From the NCBI RefSeq assembly GCF_900100945.1, contig NZ_FNCG01000006.1:62001-126000 (forward strand): a stretch of 64,000 bases of DNA. The letters run 5' to 3'. The position numbers were made by a program, and so were the translations under genes. Positions 15,681 to 24,681 of this stretch are shown here, in pieces; position 1 is the first letter of the stretch, and the number at the start of each line of letters is the position of its first letter. The notes beneath the pieces were generated by a model. The model saw only the letters and a list, made by a program, of their open reading frames with translations, searched no databases and had not been told where the DNA came from. This DNA comes from Mucilaginibacter gossypii. Lineage in GTDB: Bacteria > Bacteroidota > Bacteroidia > Sphingobacteriales > Sphingobacteriaceae.

Positions 15681-18242
15681 TTAAGATACTGGTTCTTCGG
15701 CAACTCCGGGCCTCTCGTAACTATAATTATAAGGCGGATATGGCACAATGAAAGTTTCCTGCACACGCGACGATTTTTTGAAATAAGGGATCCAGATGGC
15801 CGCTGTAACTATTGATCGTAAAAATGGACTAAGTGCTGTTTCTGCAAGTTTACTGCTGATACTGGCAGCCAAAATATAATCCGTCAGGAAAAAAACGAAG
15901 CCAAAAGCAAAATAACCGGTAATACATACAGGCAGTATATCGCGCCTATTTAACAGCAACACCAGGCAAAAAAGGGCGTAAACCATTAATGTAATATTAC
16001 CAATTGCCTCTATAACAACCAGCGACCTGAAATTAAACTCATGTTGGTTGCCATGGTACACATTCCAGGTGTGGAGGCTAAAATAATCGCCTGTAACCAT
16101 ATTTGAACCTGTCACCAAAGCTGTAGCGGCTAAGCCTATTGCGATTAATATAAGCCACCCTCCTATCGGCACAAAGGTCGATCCGTAAGCAAACACAATC
16201 CCCGGCGTTTCTCTTTGATAAAACCATACACCCAATAAAACAAGACCAACCGTCAAAAGCAATACAACCAAAACTAATGTACTATTTGTAGTTGATGGCT
16301 TAGCAACTCCCTGCGGCGTATAAGAAAAACTGTAGCCCAAGCTGGTATTATTAAGTTTTTTAATATCTCCCTTAAACTCATCGAGTTTGTTTACAGGCAC
16401 ATAGTCACTCAAAAAGGATAGCTTGTAGTTAAGCGATAAAGTATCGCCAGCAGCAGTGAAATCCGATTCATAGTGATAGTAGTCCCGCTTAATGGAATCA
16501 TGATCTTCATTAATATTCCAGCCGCCTGGCAAAACCACCTTAATAGCATAACTGGCATCGTAAGGGTAGGTAAGAGATACCGGCGTTTTTATGCGACCGG
16601 TTATTGAGGGAAACTGGTTGTAAATAAAATTGGCAAACAGATCGGCGGTAAGTTTGTCGCTGGTAGAATCTTTCTTAAAGAAGTCGGCTATTTTATAAGT
16701 TTCTATGGTAGTAAGCTTATTGGCTTTCAAATCATCCTTTACGATAATCGAATCCTTAACTTCTATTTTATTATAGATCTTTGCATAATAATCGAGATAG
16801 CTCTTTTCTGTTTCGGCCATCCCCGATGACTCCAGTTTACCCCGCATATAATCAGCTTCATCGCCGGTGTAGGTGGTTTTTACGGTGAAGAGTACCGGTG
16901 ATTTTCCATCCCTTACTGTGTAAACATCCTCTCCGATAACTTTACCGCCTTTTGATGGCGGAATAGTGGTGAGTGCGTCGCTTCCTGGCTTCAATACCAA
17001 TCCTTTGTCATAACGCGGAAAGTAAATATCCGTGCTCTCACCGCCCTGGTTATCCATAGTGGCGTCAACCCAAACCTGTTTTCCGTTTACGTTGGCAGTT
17101 ACCACGGCATGGTTAAAAGCATATGCTGTAGGTATGTATTGCTCAACATGTCCGTTCATATCGGCATTCACCAAAACCATCGAAGCGTCAATCCCTCCTG
17201 CCTTCAGCATCGATACCAGCAACAATGACTTATCCTTGCAATCGCCATAACGTTGTTTAAATACTTTTTCGGGGTTATTTGCGCGGTGCGAATACTCGCC
17301 TATTTCAATGCCCATGTAACGCACTTCCTGCTGCACCGTACGTACTGCTTCCCTGAAATATTTTTCCTTGTTATTACCTGCATCCTTTTTTAGCGTCGCA
17401 ATCCGCTCGCCAAGCTCACCCTTGATATTTACTGCCGGCGGGTTTATACTTAAGGCCCAATTAACAACTTCGGGCCAGCTTGCAAACTCACTTACCTGGA
17501 TAAAACCGCGTTCGTTATACCACGATGGCTGACTATCATCATCGTGCGCCGGCGGTACCTGGAAACCTTCATACTCGTAACGTTTTAAGCCGTTCGCTTC
17601 GCTAATGACAGGCTTAGGTACCGTATTAAAAGTTTTAAAGTTCAGCTTGCGCTGAGATGATGCAATAATAGCCGTATAATGATGTGCAATGGGCGTATAC
17701 CACTGAACATACATATTTGAACAAAATTTACCGTTCAATATAGGGTTACGGCCCGTAATGGTATATGAATATTCAATCCGGTCGCCTTTACGGATATCAT
17801 CCAAAATACATAAGGCAGAAAAACTTCCCTGGTAAATAAAATTAGAAAGATCCTGCTCATCGGCCAATACCTTAAAGGCCGAAGTTTTTAAGCGGTTTAA
17901 TGGTTTACCATCGCGCCAAACGGTGATATCATGAAAGTCGAGCCGCTCATAAGCAGGATCAAAACTAACAGAGATCTGCGATGCATTCTGAATGCCGGTT
18001 TCGGATACTATTTCGCGGATAATATGATTATAGTCGGCCTGTTTTTCAACCTGCACCTGCTCTTCGATAAGCGCATAATAAAAACCGCGTTCAATAGCAC
18101 GCGAGGAAGGTTTTTGATTATAAGGCTTTAACACACTAAGCCATGTTGGCCTGCCCGAAATATGCACCGATGGTGTATCGCCAAAAGCAGTCCCGCTGCA
18201 CCAAAACAACATCACCAAACAAAGGAAAAACGTAAAACGCAT
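15681..18242 (-). CDS. DUF3857/transglutaminase-like membrane protein with DUF2569-like C-terminus
   Basis: 853 residues with a signal peptide (1-21). DUF3857 spans about 40-260. A transglutaminase-like domain at about 290-400 has the full Cys-His-Asp set: C335 in YGDCKDKS, H378 in AFNHAVV and D393 in WVDATMDN. A membrane helix lies at about 649-668, and a polytopic DUF2569-like region (GGWLILIAIGL) follows to the end. The catalytic part therefore faces the periplasm. Such proteins are abundant in Bacteroidota and their substrates are unknown; a peptidase or cross-linking role is inferred. Monocistronic as far as I can see. Confidence 0.85.
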   Translation of the reverse strand: MRFTFFLCLVMLFWCSGTAFGDTPSVHISGRPTWLSVLKPYNQKPSSRAIERGFYYALIEEQVQVEKQADYNHIIREIVSETGIQNASQISVSFDPAYERLDFHDITVWRDGKPLNRLKTSAFKVLADEQDLSNFIYQGSFSALCILDDIRKGDRIEYSYTITGRNPILNGKFCSNMYVQWYTPIAHHYTAIIASSQRKLNFKTFNTVPKPVISEANGLKRYEYEGFQVPPAHDDDSQPSWYNERGFIQVSEFASWPEVVNWALSINPPAVNIKGELGERIATLKKDAGNNKEKYFREAVRTVQQEVRYMGIEIGEYSHRANNPEKVFKQRYGDCKDKSLLLVSMLKAGGIDASMVLVNADMNGHVEQYIPTAYAFNHAVVTANVNGKQVWVDATMDNQGGESTDIYFPRYDKGLVLKPGSDALTTIPPSKGGKVIGEDVYTVRDGKSPVLFTVKTTYTGDEADYMRGKLESSGMAETEKSYLDYYAKIYNKIEVKDSIIVKDDLKANKLTTIETYKIADFFKKDSTSDKLTADLFANFIYNQFPSITGRIKTPVSLTYPYDASYAIKVVLPGGWNINEDHDSIKRDYYHYESDFTAAGDTLSLNYKLSFLSDYVPVNKLDEFKGDIKKLNNTSLGYSFSYTPQGVAKPSTTNSTLVLVVLLLTVGLVLLGVWFYQRETPGIVFAYGSTFVPIGGWLILIAIGLAATALVTGSNMVTGDYFSLHTWNVYHGNQHEFNFRSLVVIEAIGNITLMVYALFCLVLLLNRRDILPVCITGYFAFGFVFFLTDYILAASISSKLAETALSPFLRSIVTAAIWIPYFKKSSRVQETFIVPYPPYNYSYERPGVAEEPVS

Positions 18243-18377
18243 TTTAAAAGCTTTTGTATACAGGCTCTGAAAATAAAGAAATTCAGATCAATTTAATGTA
18301 ACTATTTTAATATTTAACTGTGGGGTTATATGGGATAATAAACGTATTAAACGGCAGGGTGACTGCGCGAAGGATTG

Positions 18378-18434
18378 ACTCACCCCGGCGTTGCTCCGCT
18401 CGCCACCCCTCTCTACGCTTCGCGTATAGAGGGG
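18378..18434 (+). repeat. 57-bp GC-rich repeat, left copy
   Basis: It begins ACTCACCCC and ends in a strong hairpin CCCCTCT-C-TACGC/GCGTA-T-AGAGGGG. A near-identical copy in opposite orientation lies on the other side of the DUF559 gene (18891-18946). The preceding GGGTGA at 18358-18363 pairs with TCACCC at 18380-18385 of this copy. Confidence 0.8.
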
Positions 18435-18470
18435 ATTTAAAGACTCTCAGGACTTCATGGTTTTATGGGA

Positions 18471-18830
18471 TTAATGCAGGTGTAAAACGATCTTATTCAA
18501 CACTTCATTTATGTTGCTTATTATTTCATCGTTTTCAAAACGCAGTATTTCTAATCCTAAATCAGATAACACTTTATAGCGATTTTTGTCATATTCTTTT
18601 TTATACAAATGGATTGCCCCATCTGCTTCGATAACTAATTTTGCTTCATGACAATAGAAATCGAGGATATAGTATAAACTTTTTCCAAAATATGATTGTA
18701 CACAAAGAGGGTGTTGCCTAAGGAATTTTTTGCCGGCTAACTTTCTGTTTCTTAATTCAAACCAAAGCTTTTTTTCAGTTACAGTTTCCCGCTGTCTTAA
18801 TTCTCTGCAAAAATCAATAATACTGCTCAT
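18471..18830 (-). CDS. DUF559 (Vsr-like) endonuclease-fold protein
   Basis: 119-residue member of the DUF559 family, a PD-(D/E)xK restriction-endonuclease-like fold related to Vsr. Key residues are visible: R/K-rich entry (AGKKFLRQHPL), D57 in YYILDFYC, E68 and D70 in KLVIEADGAIH, and LRFEND near the end. It is cytoplasmic and probably acts on DNA, but no activity has been assigned to most members. It is bracketed by inverted copies of a GC-rich hairpin repeat, which suggests that gene and repeats may move or be maintained together. Length is normal, with no truncation. Confidence 0.85.
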   Translation of the reverse strand: MSSIIDFCRELRQRETVTEKKLWFELRNRKLAGKKFLRQHPLCVQSYFGKSLYYILDFYCHEAKLVIEADGAIHLYKKEYDKNRYKVLSDLGLEILRFENDEIISNINEVLNKIVLHLH

Positions 18831-18890
18831 TTTGATAAGGTGATAGGATGAGTAAAGATATTACTTAAATTCAAAATTAAAATTTCTCGT

Positions 18891-18946
18891 CCCCTCTTTA
18901 CGCTTGCGTAGAGAGGGGTGACAAGCGCAGCGATGTCGGGGTGAGT
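18891..18946 (-). repeat. 56-bp GC-rich repeat, right copy (inverted)
   Basis: Reverse complement begins ACTCACCCCGACATCGCTGC and aligns end to end with the copy at 18378-18434. It carries the same terminal hairpin (CCCCTCT-T-TACGC/GCGTA-G-AGAGGGG) with compensating or neutral changes. Confidence 0.8.
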
Positions 18947-18962
18947 AAACTATTAAACCAAC

Positions 18963-18990
18963 AAAGCCACCCCGAAACCGGGATGGCTTT
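18963..18990 (-). terminator. Intrinsic terminator of the DUF2723 gene
   Basis: AAAGCCACCCCG and GGGATGGCTTT form a long GC-rich hairpin 25-50 bases after the stop at 19015, followed on the minus strand by a T-rich stretch. Confidence 0.7.
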
Positions 18991-19014
18991 GCCAATAAAT
19001 ATTATCAAGAATTA

Positions 19015-22000
19015 CTATTGCCCTCCGCCTAATACAGCACGGAATTTTGATTCGTAAGCCTTTAACTGGTTTTCAAATTTGGTAGCAAGAGCGGTTTGAT
19101 GGTTGTCTTTGGTAAACTGCAACAGTCCGTTCAACACTTGCATGCCTATTTGTACATCGCGCCCGTTAATGCTATTAACATCCTGGCTTAGCAGGTAGGC
19201 ATTATAATCCAACTGATCGGTAAGGTAATTGTCGATATTGCCTGCCAATTTGTTACCCAACACCACGTCATGAAGCTGATAAGCCAATTGGGTTAAATAC
19301 AATTTGCGACCGGCAACATCTACATACGGGTAAATATCAGGCAGCTCAGCATCATATTTCTGAACTACTTTTAACGCTTTATCGTTTTTACCTTCCTGAA
19401 CAAGGTTTTGAGCCAAGTCAAGGAATGTAGTTACCATAACGGGGTAAAACATCGAGGTCGACTCATGATCAAGGTATTTGGCGGTTTTAAACTTGCCGAA
19501 TTTAAACTTGTTCATCACGTTATCATACATTACATCAGTATTGGTTTTGCTCAACTGATCATGTAAAGCTGTATCCGGTTTAAACGGTATTAGGTGATAA
19601 GTAAAGCCCTCTTTGTAAAGGTAAGGCTGTAAACCTATCAGGTTTTCGTTACCAATGGTAGTAGTAAAGCAGATAGGGCGCTTCCAGTGGTTATGCGCCA
19701 AAATATCAAACATGGCCAAATTCTCTTTGGTTACATAGTTTGATGTATACTTCCATTCCATGGCGGTTGCCAGCTTATCTTTCTGATCGGCTTTTACTAC
19801 GCCGTTGGCAACTACCTCATCAGGGTTAACCGTAACTTTCAGATTTTTGGTCGGCAGGTAGTTGCCATAGTCGCCGCTTTGATATTGTACCTGCGTAGCC
19901 TTATCATCAGAAGTAATAAAATCAAACACTTCTTTAATATCCTGATATCCAGGTAGTTTCTGATCGTTAAAATAAATAACGTCCCTCACCCCTTCTTTAT
20001 ATTTATCAAAAGGCATAGTGATAGGAAGCGGCTCAGAACTGTTCATCTTTTTCTGCATCTGGCGGATATACCAGTCGCCGGTAAACAGGCTTAAGTTTAC
20101 AATGCGCACATCCGGGCGGATACCTTCAACTTCCTGATCGTACCACAATGAGTACGTATCATTATCGCCATAAGTAAACAAAATAGCATTTGGCGGGCAT
20201 GAAATAAGATAGTTGTAGGCCATATCATGCGGCGTCATTTTGGTTGAGCGGTCATGATCTTTCCACTCTTTGGCTGCTAAAAGTACCGGGCAAACCAAAA
20301 GGCCTATAACGGTTGAACCGATAGCGGCCATTTTAGCGTCGATATATTTGCGGCCAAATTCAGCAATAGCAATTACGCCGAGCCCTATCCATATGGCAAA
20401 GGCATAAAACGAGCCTACGTATGAGTAATCACGCTCGCGCGGCTGCACTGATGCCTGGTTTACATATAACACAATGGCCAAACCAGTGAAGAAAAATAGC
20501 AAGCCAACAATCAACGCATCTTTACTGCGGCGGTTAACGTGGAAAAACAAACCTATTAAACCAATTATTAATGGCAGGGCGTATAGCGGAGTATAAGTAG
20601 TAGCCGCAGTTACTGATTTTGGTAAATGTTTGCCACCGTCAAACAAACCGGTTGTCCAGTTGCCGTCAATACCTTCGGTGCTGGTTTGTCCGTCAGCATC
20701 GTTATAACGGCCAACAAAGTTCCAGAAAAAGTAACGCCAGTACATCTGGTACATTTGCCAGCTAAACATCCATTTCAGGTTATCGCCCATAGTTGGGGCC
20801 TGCCCTTCAGGGATCCTCAGCCATTGTTTGTAAAACTGCACATCGTTAGCGTCGGTGCTGTACATACGTGGCAATGCTGTGGTATGGTCATAAACATAAT
20901 CTGTTTTACGACCTGCATTTTCATATTTGGTTTTGCCTTTGCGGTAAATGATACTCCCCTGTTTTTGATCGGTAACCTGCGAATCATACATAGGGCCGGT
21001 TAGCAAAGGTACTTCACCGTACTGGATACGGTTAAGGTAACCGTAAAGCGTAAAAGCGTTATCTGGATGTGAGTTATTTAAATTAGTATTAGCAGTTGCA
21101 CGAATAGGGATATAAGCGAATGAGCCATATCCAAAGTATATAAATGCAACGCAAAGTAAAGCCAGGTTTAATACAGGTTTCTTTTTGCGGATACTGTACA
21201 TGATCCCCAATACCAGGGCAACAACTATCAGCAGGATGAAAAAGAAAGCTCCGGTACCAAAGCCCATTCCTAAGGAATTGACAAAGAAAAGGTCGAAATA
21301 AGCCGCAAACTTAATGGTATATCCCCTGATGCCATATTGTACCAGGCCAAGAATCACTACCCCTGCCAAAAAAGTAAGGATGCTATTGCCAACGGTAATA
21401 TTTTTGGTTCGGCGGAAATAGTAAACCATTGCGATGGCCGGTATAGTCAACAGGTTTAACAGGTGGATCCCTATGGATAAACCGATAACATACGCTATAA
21501 AAACAATCCATTTATCAGCACCGGGTTCATCTGCATGCTCATCCCATTTAAGAATTGCCCAAAATACAATAGCAGTACATAGTGATGACAGGGCAAATAC
21601 AATGGTTTCGACAGCCGAAAACCAAAACGTATCGGTATACGTGAAGGCCAGGGCACCAACAAGGCCGGCCCCCATAATTACATATAATTTATAACCGTCG
21701 ATAGCCTCATCACGTTTTTCAACCATCAGTTTTTTGGCAAAAGCAGTAATTGTCCAAAATAAAAACATAATAGTTGCACCGCTGGCCAATGCCGACCCCA
21801 TATTAGTAAAGAAAGGCACTTTAGTGTTATCGCCAAATGACAATAACGACAAAACCTTGCCTATCATGGCAAAAACCGGGTAACCAGGCTGGTGGGCTAC
21901 CTGTAAACGGTAGGCACATGAAATAAATTCGCCGCAATCCCAAAAGCTTACAGACGGCTCCAATGTTAAAATATAGGTTATTGAGGCTATAACGAAACAA

Positions 22001-22038
22001 AGCCAGCCTAACAGGTTATTGATTTTTTTGTACTGCAT
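19015..22038 (-). CDS. DUF2723 membrane glycosyltransferase (GT117-like, protein O-mannosyltransferase-related)
   Basis: 1007-residue integral membrane protein of the GT-C type. The N-terminal half carries about a dozen membrane helices. The first periplasmic loop has the family signature SVSFWDCGEFISCAYRLQ followed by HQPGYPVF; the Asp-Glu acidic pair is the expected catalytic and metal site. The C-terminal third is soluble with helical repeats. DUF2723 proteins are near-universal in Bacteroidota and are annotated as family GT117, thought to glycosylate exported proteins with lipid-linked sugar donors. Monocistronic, ending in a good terminator. The exact sugar and acceptor are unknown here. 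Confidence 0.88.
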   Translation of the reverse strand: MQYKKINNLLGWLCFVIASITYILTLEPSVSFWDCGEFISCAYRLQVAHQPGYPVFAMIGKVLSLLSFGDNTKVPFFTNMGSALASGATIMFLFWTITAFAKKLMVEKRDEAIDGYKLYVIMGAGLVGALAFTYTDTFWFSAVETIVFALSSLCTAIVFWAILKWDEHADEPGADKWIVFIAYVIGLSIGIHLLNLLTIPAIAMVYYFRRTKNITVGNSILTFLAGVVILGLVQYGIRGYTIKFAAYFDLFFVNSLGMGFGTGAFFFILLIVVALVLGIMYSIRKKKPVLNLALLCVAFIYFGYGSFAYIPIRATANTNLNNSHPDNAFTLYGYLNRIQYGEVPLLTGPMYDSQVTDQKQGSIIYRKGKTKYENAGRKTDYVYDHTTALPRMYSTDANDVQFYKQWLRIPEGQAPTMGDNLKWMFSWQMYQMYWRYFFWNFVGRYNDADGQTSTEGIDGNWTTGLFDGGKHLPKSVTAATTYTPLYALPLIIGLIGLFFHVNRRSKDALIVGLLFFFTGLAIVLYVNQASVQPRERDYSYVGSFYAFAIWIGLGVIAIAEFGRKYIDAKMAAIGSTVIGLLVCPVLLAAKEWKDHDRSTKMTPHDMAYNYLISCPPNAILFTYGDNDTYSLWYDQEVEGIRPDVRIVNLSLFTGDWYIRQMQKKMNSSEPLPITMPFDKYKEGVRDVIYFNDQKLPGYQDIKEVFDFITSDDKATQVQYQSGDYGNYLPTKNLKVTVNPDEVVANGVVKADQKDKLATAMEWKYTSNYVTKENLAMFDILAHNHWKRPICFTTTIGNENLIGLQPYLYKEGFTYHLIPFKPDTALHDQLSKTNTDVMYDNVMNKFKFGKFKTAKYLDHESTSMFYPVMVTTFLDLAQNLVQEGKNDKALKVVQKYDAELPDIYPYVDVAGRKLYLTQLAYQLHDVVLGNKLAGNIDNYLTDQLDYNAYLLSQDVNSINGRDVQIGMQVLNGLLQFTKDNHQTALATKFENQLKAYESKFRAVLGGGQ

Positions 22039-22398
22039 TTAATAATATCAATTGATTTAATAGCGCGGCAAATATCATGATTTTTATAACTTATTAAAAA
22101 AAAACACCTGCACGTGACAAAATTTAACATTAATTAACTTTTTGAAGTACTTGGATTAAAGAAATTTTATTTACCAATCTCCACGAACAGGCATATTTCA
22201 ATCTATTTATTTAATAACTATAAACCTGCTTTATTGAATAATTAATTCAATGATTATGACCGGTTAACCAAGTATCAATGTCCAAATCAATTTGCATAAT
22301 TTTAATATATCAGAAACAACCTGCGGGGCATGTATGTATATATCCTTATTTACCAATGAAATTTTTAACTTAGAACAATTAATACTTATTTTGTTGTA
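22039..22398. other. AT-rich divergent intergenic region
   Basis: 360 bases between the divergent DUF2723 and Wzi-like genes. I see no gene. There is a perfect 7-5-7 inverted repeat (ATTGAAT at 22233, ATTCAAT at 22245) and a GGTTAACC palindrome 10 bases further on. Candidate -7 elements are imperfect (GATATTTG on the minus strand, TTATTTTG on the plus strand just before 22399). Confidence 0.5.
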
Positions 22399-24027
22399 AT
22401 GCAAAAACTCTACTCCTTAAGTTTTCGAAAAACACTTATCATAGCCATAATTGCCTTATTCACATCACAGTTAGGCAAGGCACAATCAGTTTATTTACCT
22501 AATTCATACCAGTTGTACCAAAAGTTCAATTCGGATATTTATTCTATAAAAAGCTCGGTTCATACTTCACTACGGCCTTTTTTAATTGATAGCACCATTC
22601 TGCATACCTATGATTCGGTAATGAATGTTGGTGTTAAAGACCGCAAAACCTGGGGCGGGCGTAAATTATTTAATGAACACCTTTTTGACGTAAAAGCAAA
22701 AGAATATACCTTTTATGCCGACTATATTACTGATCTGCAAGCCGGCAGGGATTTCACTAACAGCAATTCGACCAACTTAAATGTACGTGGCTATCAAATT
22801 GGGGGAACAGTGGGCAGCAAATTTTCATTTTACACAAGCGGTTTTGAAAATTCGGCCAAGTTTGTATCGTATTATAACAACTATGTCAATACCAATGGTT
22901 TTATACCCGGCCAGGCATATGCCAGGAAGTATACAGGCCAACCGCGCAACTCACAAGATTGGTCGTACGTAACTGCAATACTCTCCTATTCAGTAACAAA
23001 AAAACTAAATATTACTTTAGGCGAGGATAAAATGTTTATTGGTGACGGGTACCGGTCGGTGCTCTTATCTGACTTTGCAGCCAATATGCCGCTTCTCAGG
23101 CTTACAGCGGACCTTGGCCCTGTACGTTATATGGTAGCGTGGGCCTATATTGAAGACCTCAATAATGTTGCACAAAAATTTGACAGTTTTGGAAGTAACC
23201 GCCGCAAATGGGCTTTATTCCATTATATTGACTGGAATATAACCAAACGCGCCTCATTCGGTATGTTTAACGCCCTGATAGCTCCCGAAGCTGATAACCA
23301 AGGTAATCGGGCAGGCTTTGACGCCAATTTTGTGAACCCAATTTTATTTGCAAGCTCGCTGGGTCCGGGTGGTTATCAAAAGGACAATGTGTTTTTAGGT
23401 TTTAATGCCAAATACAAGATCTTTGATAAAGCTGCGCTGTACGGACAGATCATGTTCGACAGGTTCAAGGGCAGCGATTTCTTTTCGGGCAACAGTACCG
23501 ATAACACCAACGGCTGGCAACTGGGTATCCGTGGCGCAGATATTTTTAAAGTTAAAAGGTTAAACTATCTATTTGAATATAACACTGTTAAGCCATACAC
23601 TTACAGTAACCAGCAGTCATTAAGCAGTTATTCGTTTTACGGCGATCCTCTGGCCCATCCTTACGGAGCAAACTTCAGGGAGCTTTTGGGCATTTTGAAT
23701 TATTCGGTTGGCCGGTTTGATTTCCAGGGGCAACTTAATTATGCCAAATATGGACTTGATGCCACAAAGGCTGAAAATAACGGCAAAATAATTATCAAGC
23801 CTTTTATACCTTCGGCAAATACTACAACTACCATAGGCCAGGGTATAAGTACACAGCTTTATTATGGTGAAGGAACTGTTGCTTACATACTTAACCCAAA
23901 GTATAATTTACGCCTGGAACTTGGCGCATTGTACCGCCAGGAAAAAAACGATCAGAAAGATTCAAAAAACACCATGATCACCTTCGGAATAAGAAGCTCA
24001 TTCAGAAATTTATATCACGATTTTTAA
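22399..24027 (+). CDS. Outer-membrane beta-barrel protein, Wzi/RemB-like
   Basis: 542 residues with a signal peptide (about 1-29, ending GKAQ). The rest is beta-rich with aromatic-glycine alternation and ends in Phe (SSFRNLYHDF), as expected for an outer-membrane barrel. The segment NITLGEDKMFIGDGYRSVLLSD resembles the capsule-assembly Wzi family and the gliding-motility protein RemB of Flavobacterium. Wzi anchors capsule at the cell surface and RemB contributes to surface adhesion movement, so a surface-polysaccharide or adhesin role is likely. It is a single gene. I am confident of the location and fold, less of the subfamily. Confidence 0.7.
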   Translation: MQKLYSLSFRKTLIIAIIALFTSQLGKAQSVYLPNSYQLYQKFNSDIYSIKSSVHTSLRPFLIDSTILHTYDSVMNVGVKDRKTWGGRKLFNEHLFDVKAKEYTFYADYITDLQAGRDFTNSNSTNLNVRGYQIGGTVGSKFSFYTSGFENSAKFVSYYNNYVNTNGFIPGQAYARKYTGQPRNSQDWSYVTAILSYSVTKKLNITLGEDKMFIGDGYRSVLLSDFAANMPLLRLTADLGPVRYMVAWAYIEDLNNVAQKFDSFGSNRRKWALFHYIDWNITKRASFGMFNALIAPEADNQGNRAGFDANFVNPILFASSLGPGGYQKDNVFLGFNAKYKIFDKAALYGQIMFDRFKGSDFFSGNSTDNTNGWQLGIRGADIFKVKRLNYLFEYNTVKPYTYSNQQSLSSYSFYGDPLAHPYGANFRELLGILNYSVGRFDFQGQLNYAKYGLDATKAENNGKIIIKPFIPSANTTTTIGQGISTQLYYGEGTVAYILNPKYNLRLELGALYRQEKNDQKDSKNTMITFGIRSSFRNLYHDF

Positions 24028-24036
24028 TCGATAAAA

Positions 24037-24068
24037 AGCCTTACGAAGTTTAAAACCTTTGTAAGGCT
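24037..24068 (-). terminator. Hairpin terminator (minus-strand polarity)
   Basis: AGCCTTAC (24037-24044) and GTAAGGCT (24061-24068) form a perfect 8-bp stem. On the minus strand it is followed by TTTTTAT, so it terminates the two small minus-strand genes at 24085-24571. It could also work weakly on the plus strand after 24027. Confidence 0.65.
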
Positions 24069-24084
24069 ATAAACCAGAGAATCT

Positions 24085-24243
24085 TTACTCCCTTTTCTTT
24101 TTTCTTGAGCCTACAGATACCCCGACGGCTACACCAATTGCTATACCCACAGCAAGGCTATGCAAAGCCAAACCAATAGCTGTGCCAACCACCAGCCCAC
24201 CGGCAAAATAATTAAGATCTATCCTGTTCAAAATCGATATCAA
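24085..24243 (-). CDS. Small glycine-rich (glycine-zipper-like) membrane protein, 52 aa
   Basis: A short frame with a TTG start at 24243, 8 bases after the preceding gene on the same strand. After a short polar N-terminus the peptide is one long hydrophobic segment with glycines at regular spacing (GGLVVGTAIGLALHSL, then AVGIAIGVAVGVSVG), ending in a basic tail SRKKKRE. This is the composition of glycine-zipper membrane peptides. No ATG is available in frame. The terminator at 24037-24068 follows directly. Coding is likely from composition and position, but the start is uncertain and I know no homolog. Confidence 0.45.
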   Translation of the reverse strand: MISILNRIDLNYFAGGLVVGTAIGLALHSLAVGIAIGVAVGVSVGSRKKKRE

Positions 24244-24251
24244 AATTTAAT

Positions 24252-24554
24252 TTACCAGTATTTTCTAACGGTGTACAAAAACACTTCATCTTCCTCATGT
24301 ATCAAATTGAACTTGTCACTGCCAGCCATTTTTGATATAGTATCACCAACCTTAGCAACCTCATCGAAGTTGGCCGTTGTGCTTAATGAAACAGGAATGA
24401 TACGAAATTCTTCGCTATTAACGGAAATCATAACATAGTCTCTGTAGCGATAAACAGATTCCAGCTTACCGTTAATTTCGGCATCGTGAAACTGATTATA
24501 CTTTGTTACCCGTGCAACTACACAAACAATGATAACAGCAGTTATACAGCACAA
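24252..24554 (-). CDS. Small signal-anchored hypothetical protein, start probably frameshifted
   Basis: About 100-105 residues: a hydrophobic N-terminal helix (CCITAVIIVCVV) and then a soluble domain (residues 20-100) of unknown family. The only in-frame start is a TTG at 24554, which cuts into the hydrophobic helix. An ATG at 24571 followed by five A bases is one base out of frame; a sixth A would give MKKLFLLCCITAVIIVCVVARV, an ideal signal anchor. I therefore suspect a one-base loss in the homopolymer (24564-24568), real or a sequencing error. Followed 8 bases later by a small glycine-rich gene. Confidence 0.6.
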   Translation of the reverse strand: MCCITAVIIVCVVARVTKYNQFHDAEINGKLESVYRYRDYVMISVNSEEFRIIPVSLSTTANFDEVAKVGDTISKMAGSDKFNLIHEEDEVFLYTVRKYW

Positions 24555-24681
24555 AAGAAATAGTTTTTCATTTATTATAAAAGAAAGCCCAAATTACAAA
24601 AGAAACTTTTTATTTCTACCCTACTGACAAACTGCTGTCATAACCATATATTTATTTTGAACAGCATTCAAAAGCATCAAT

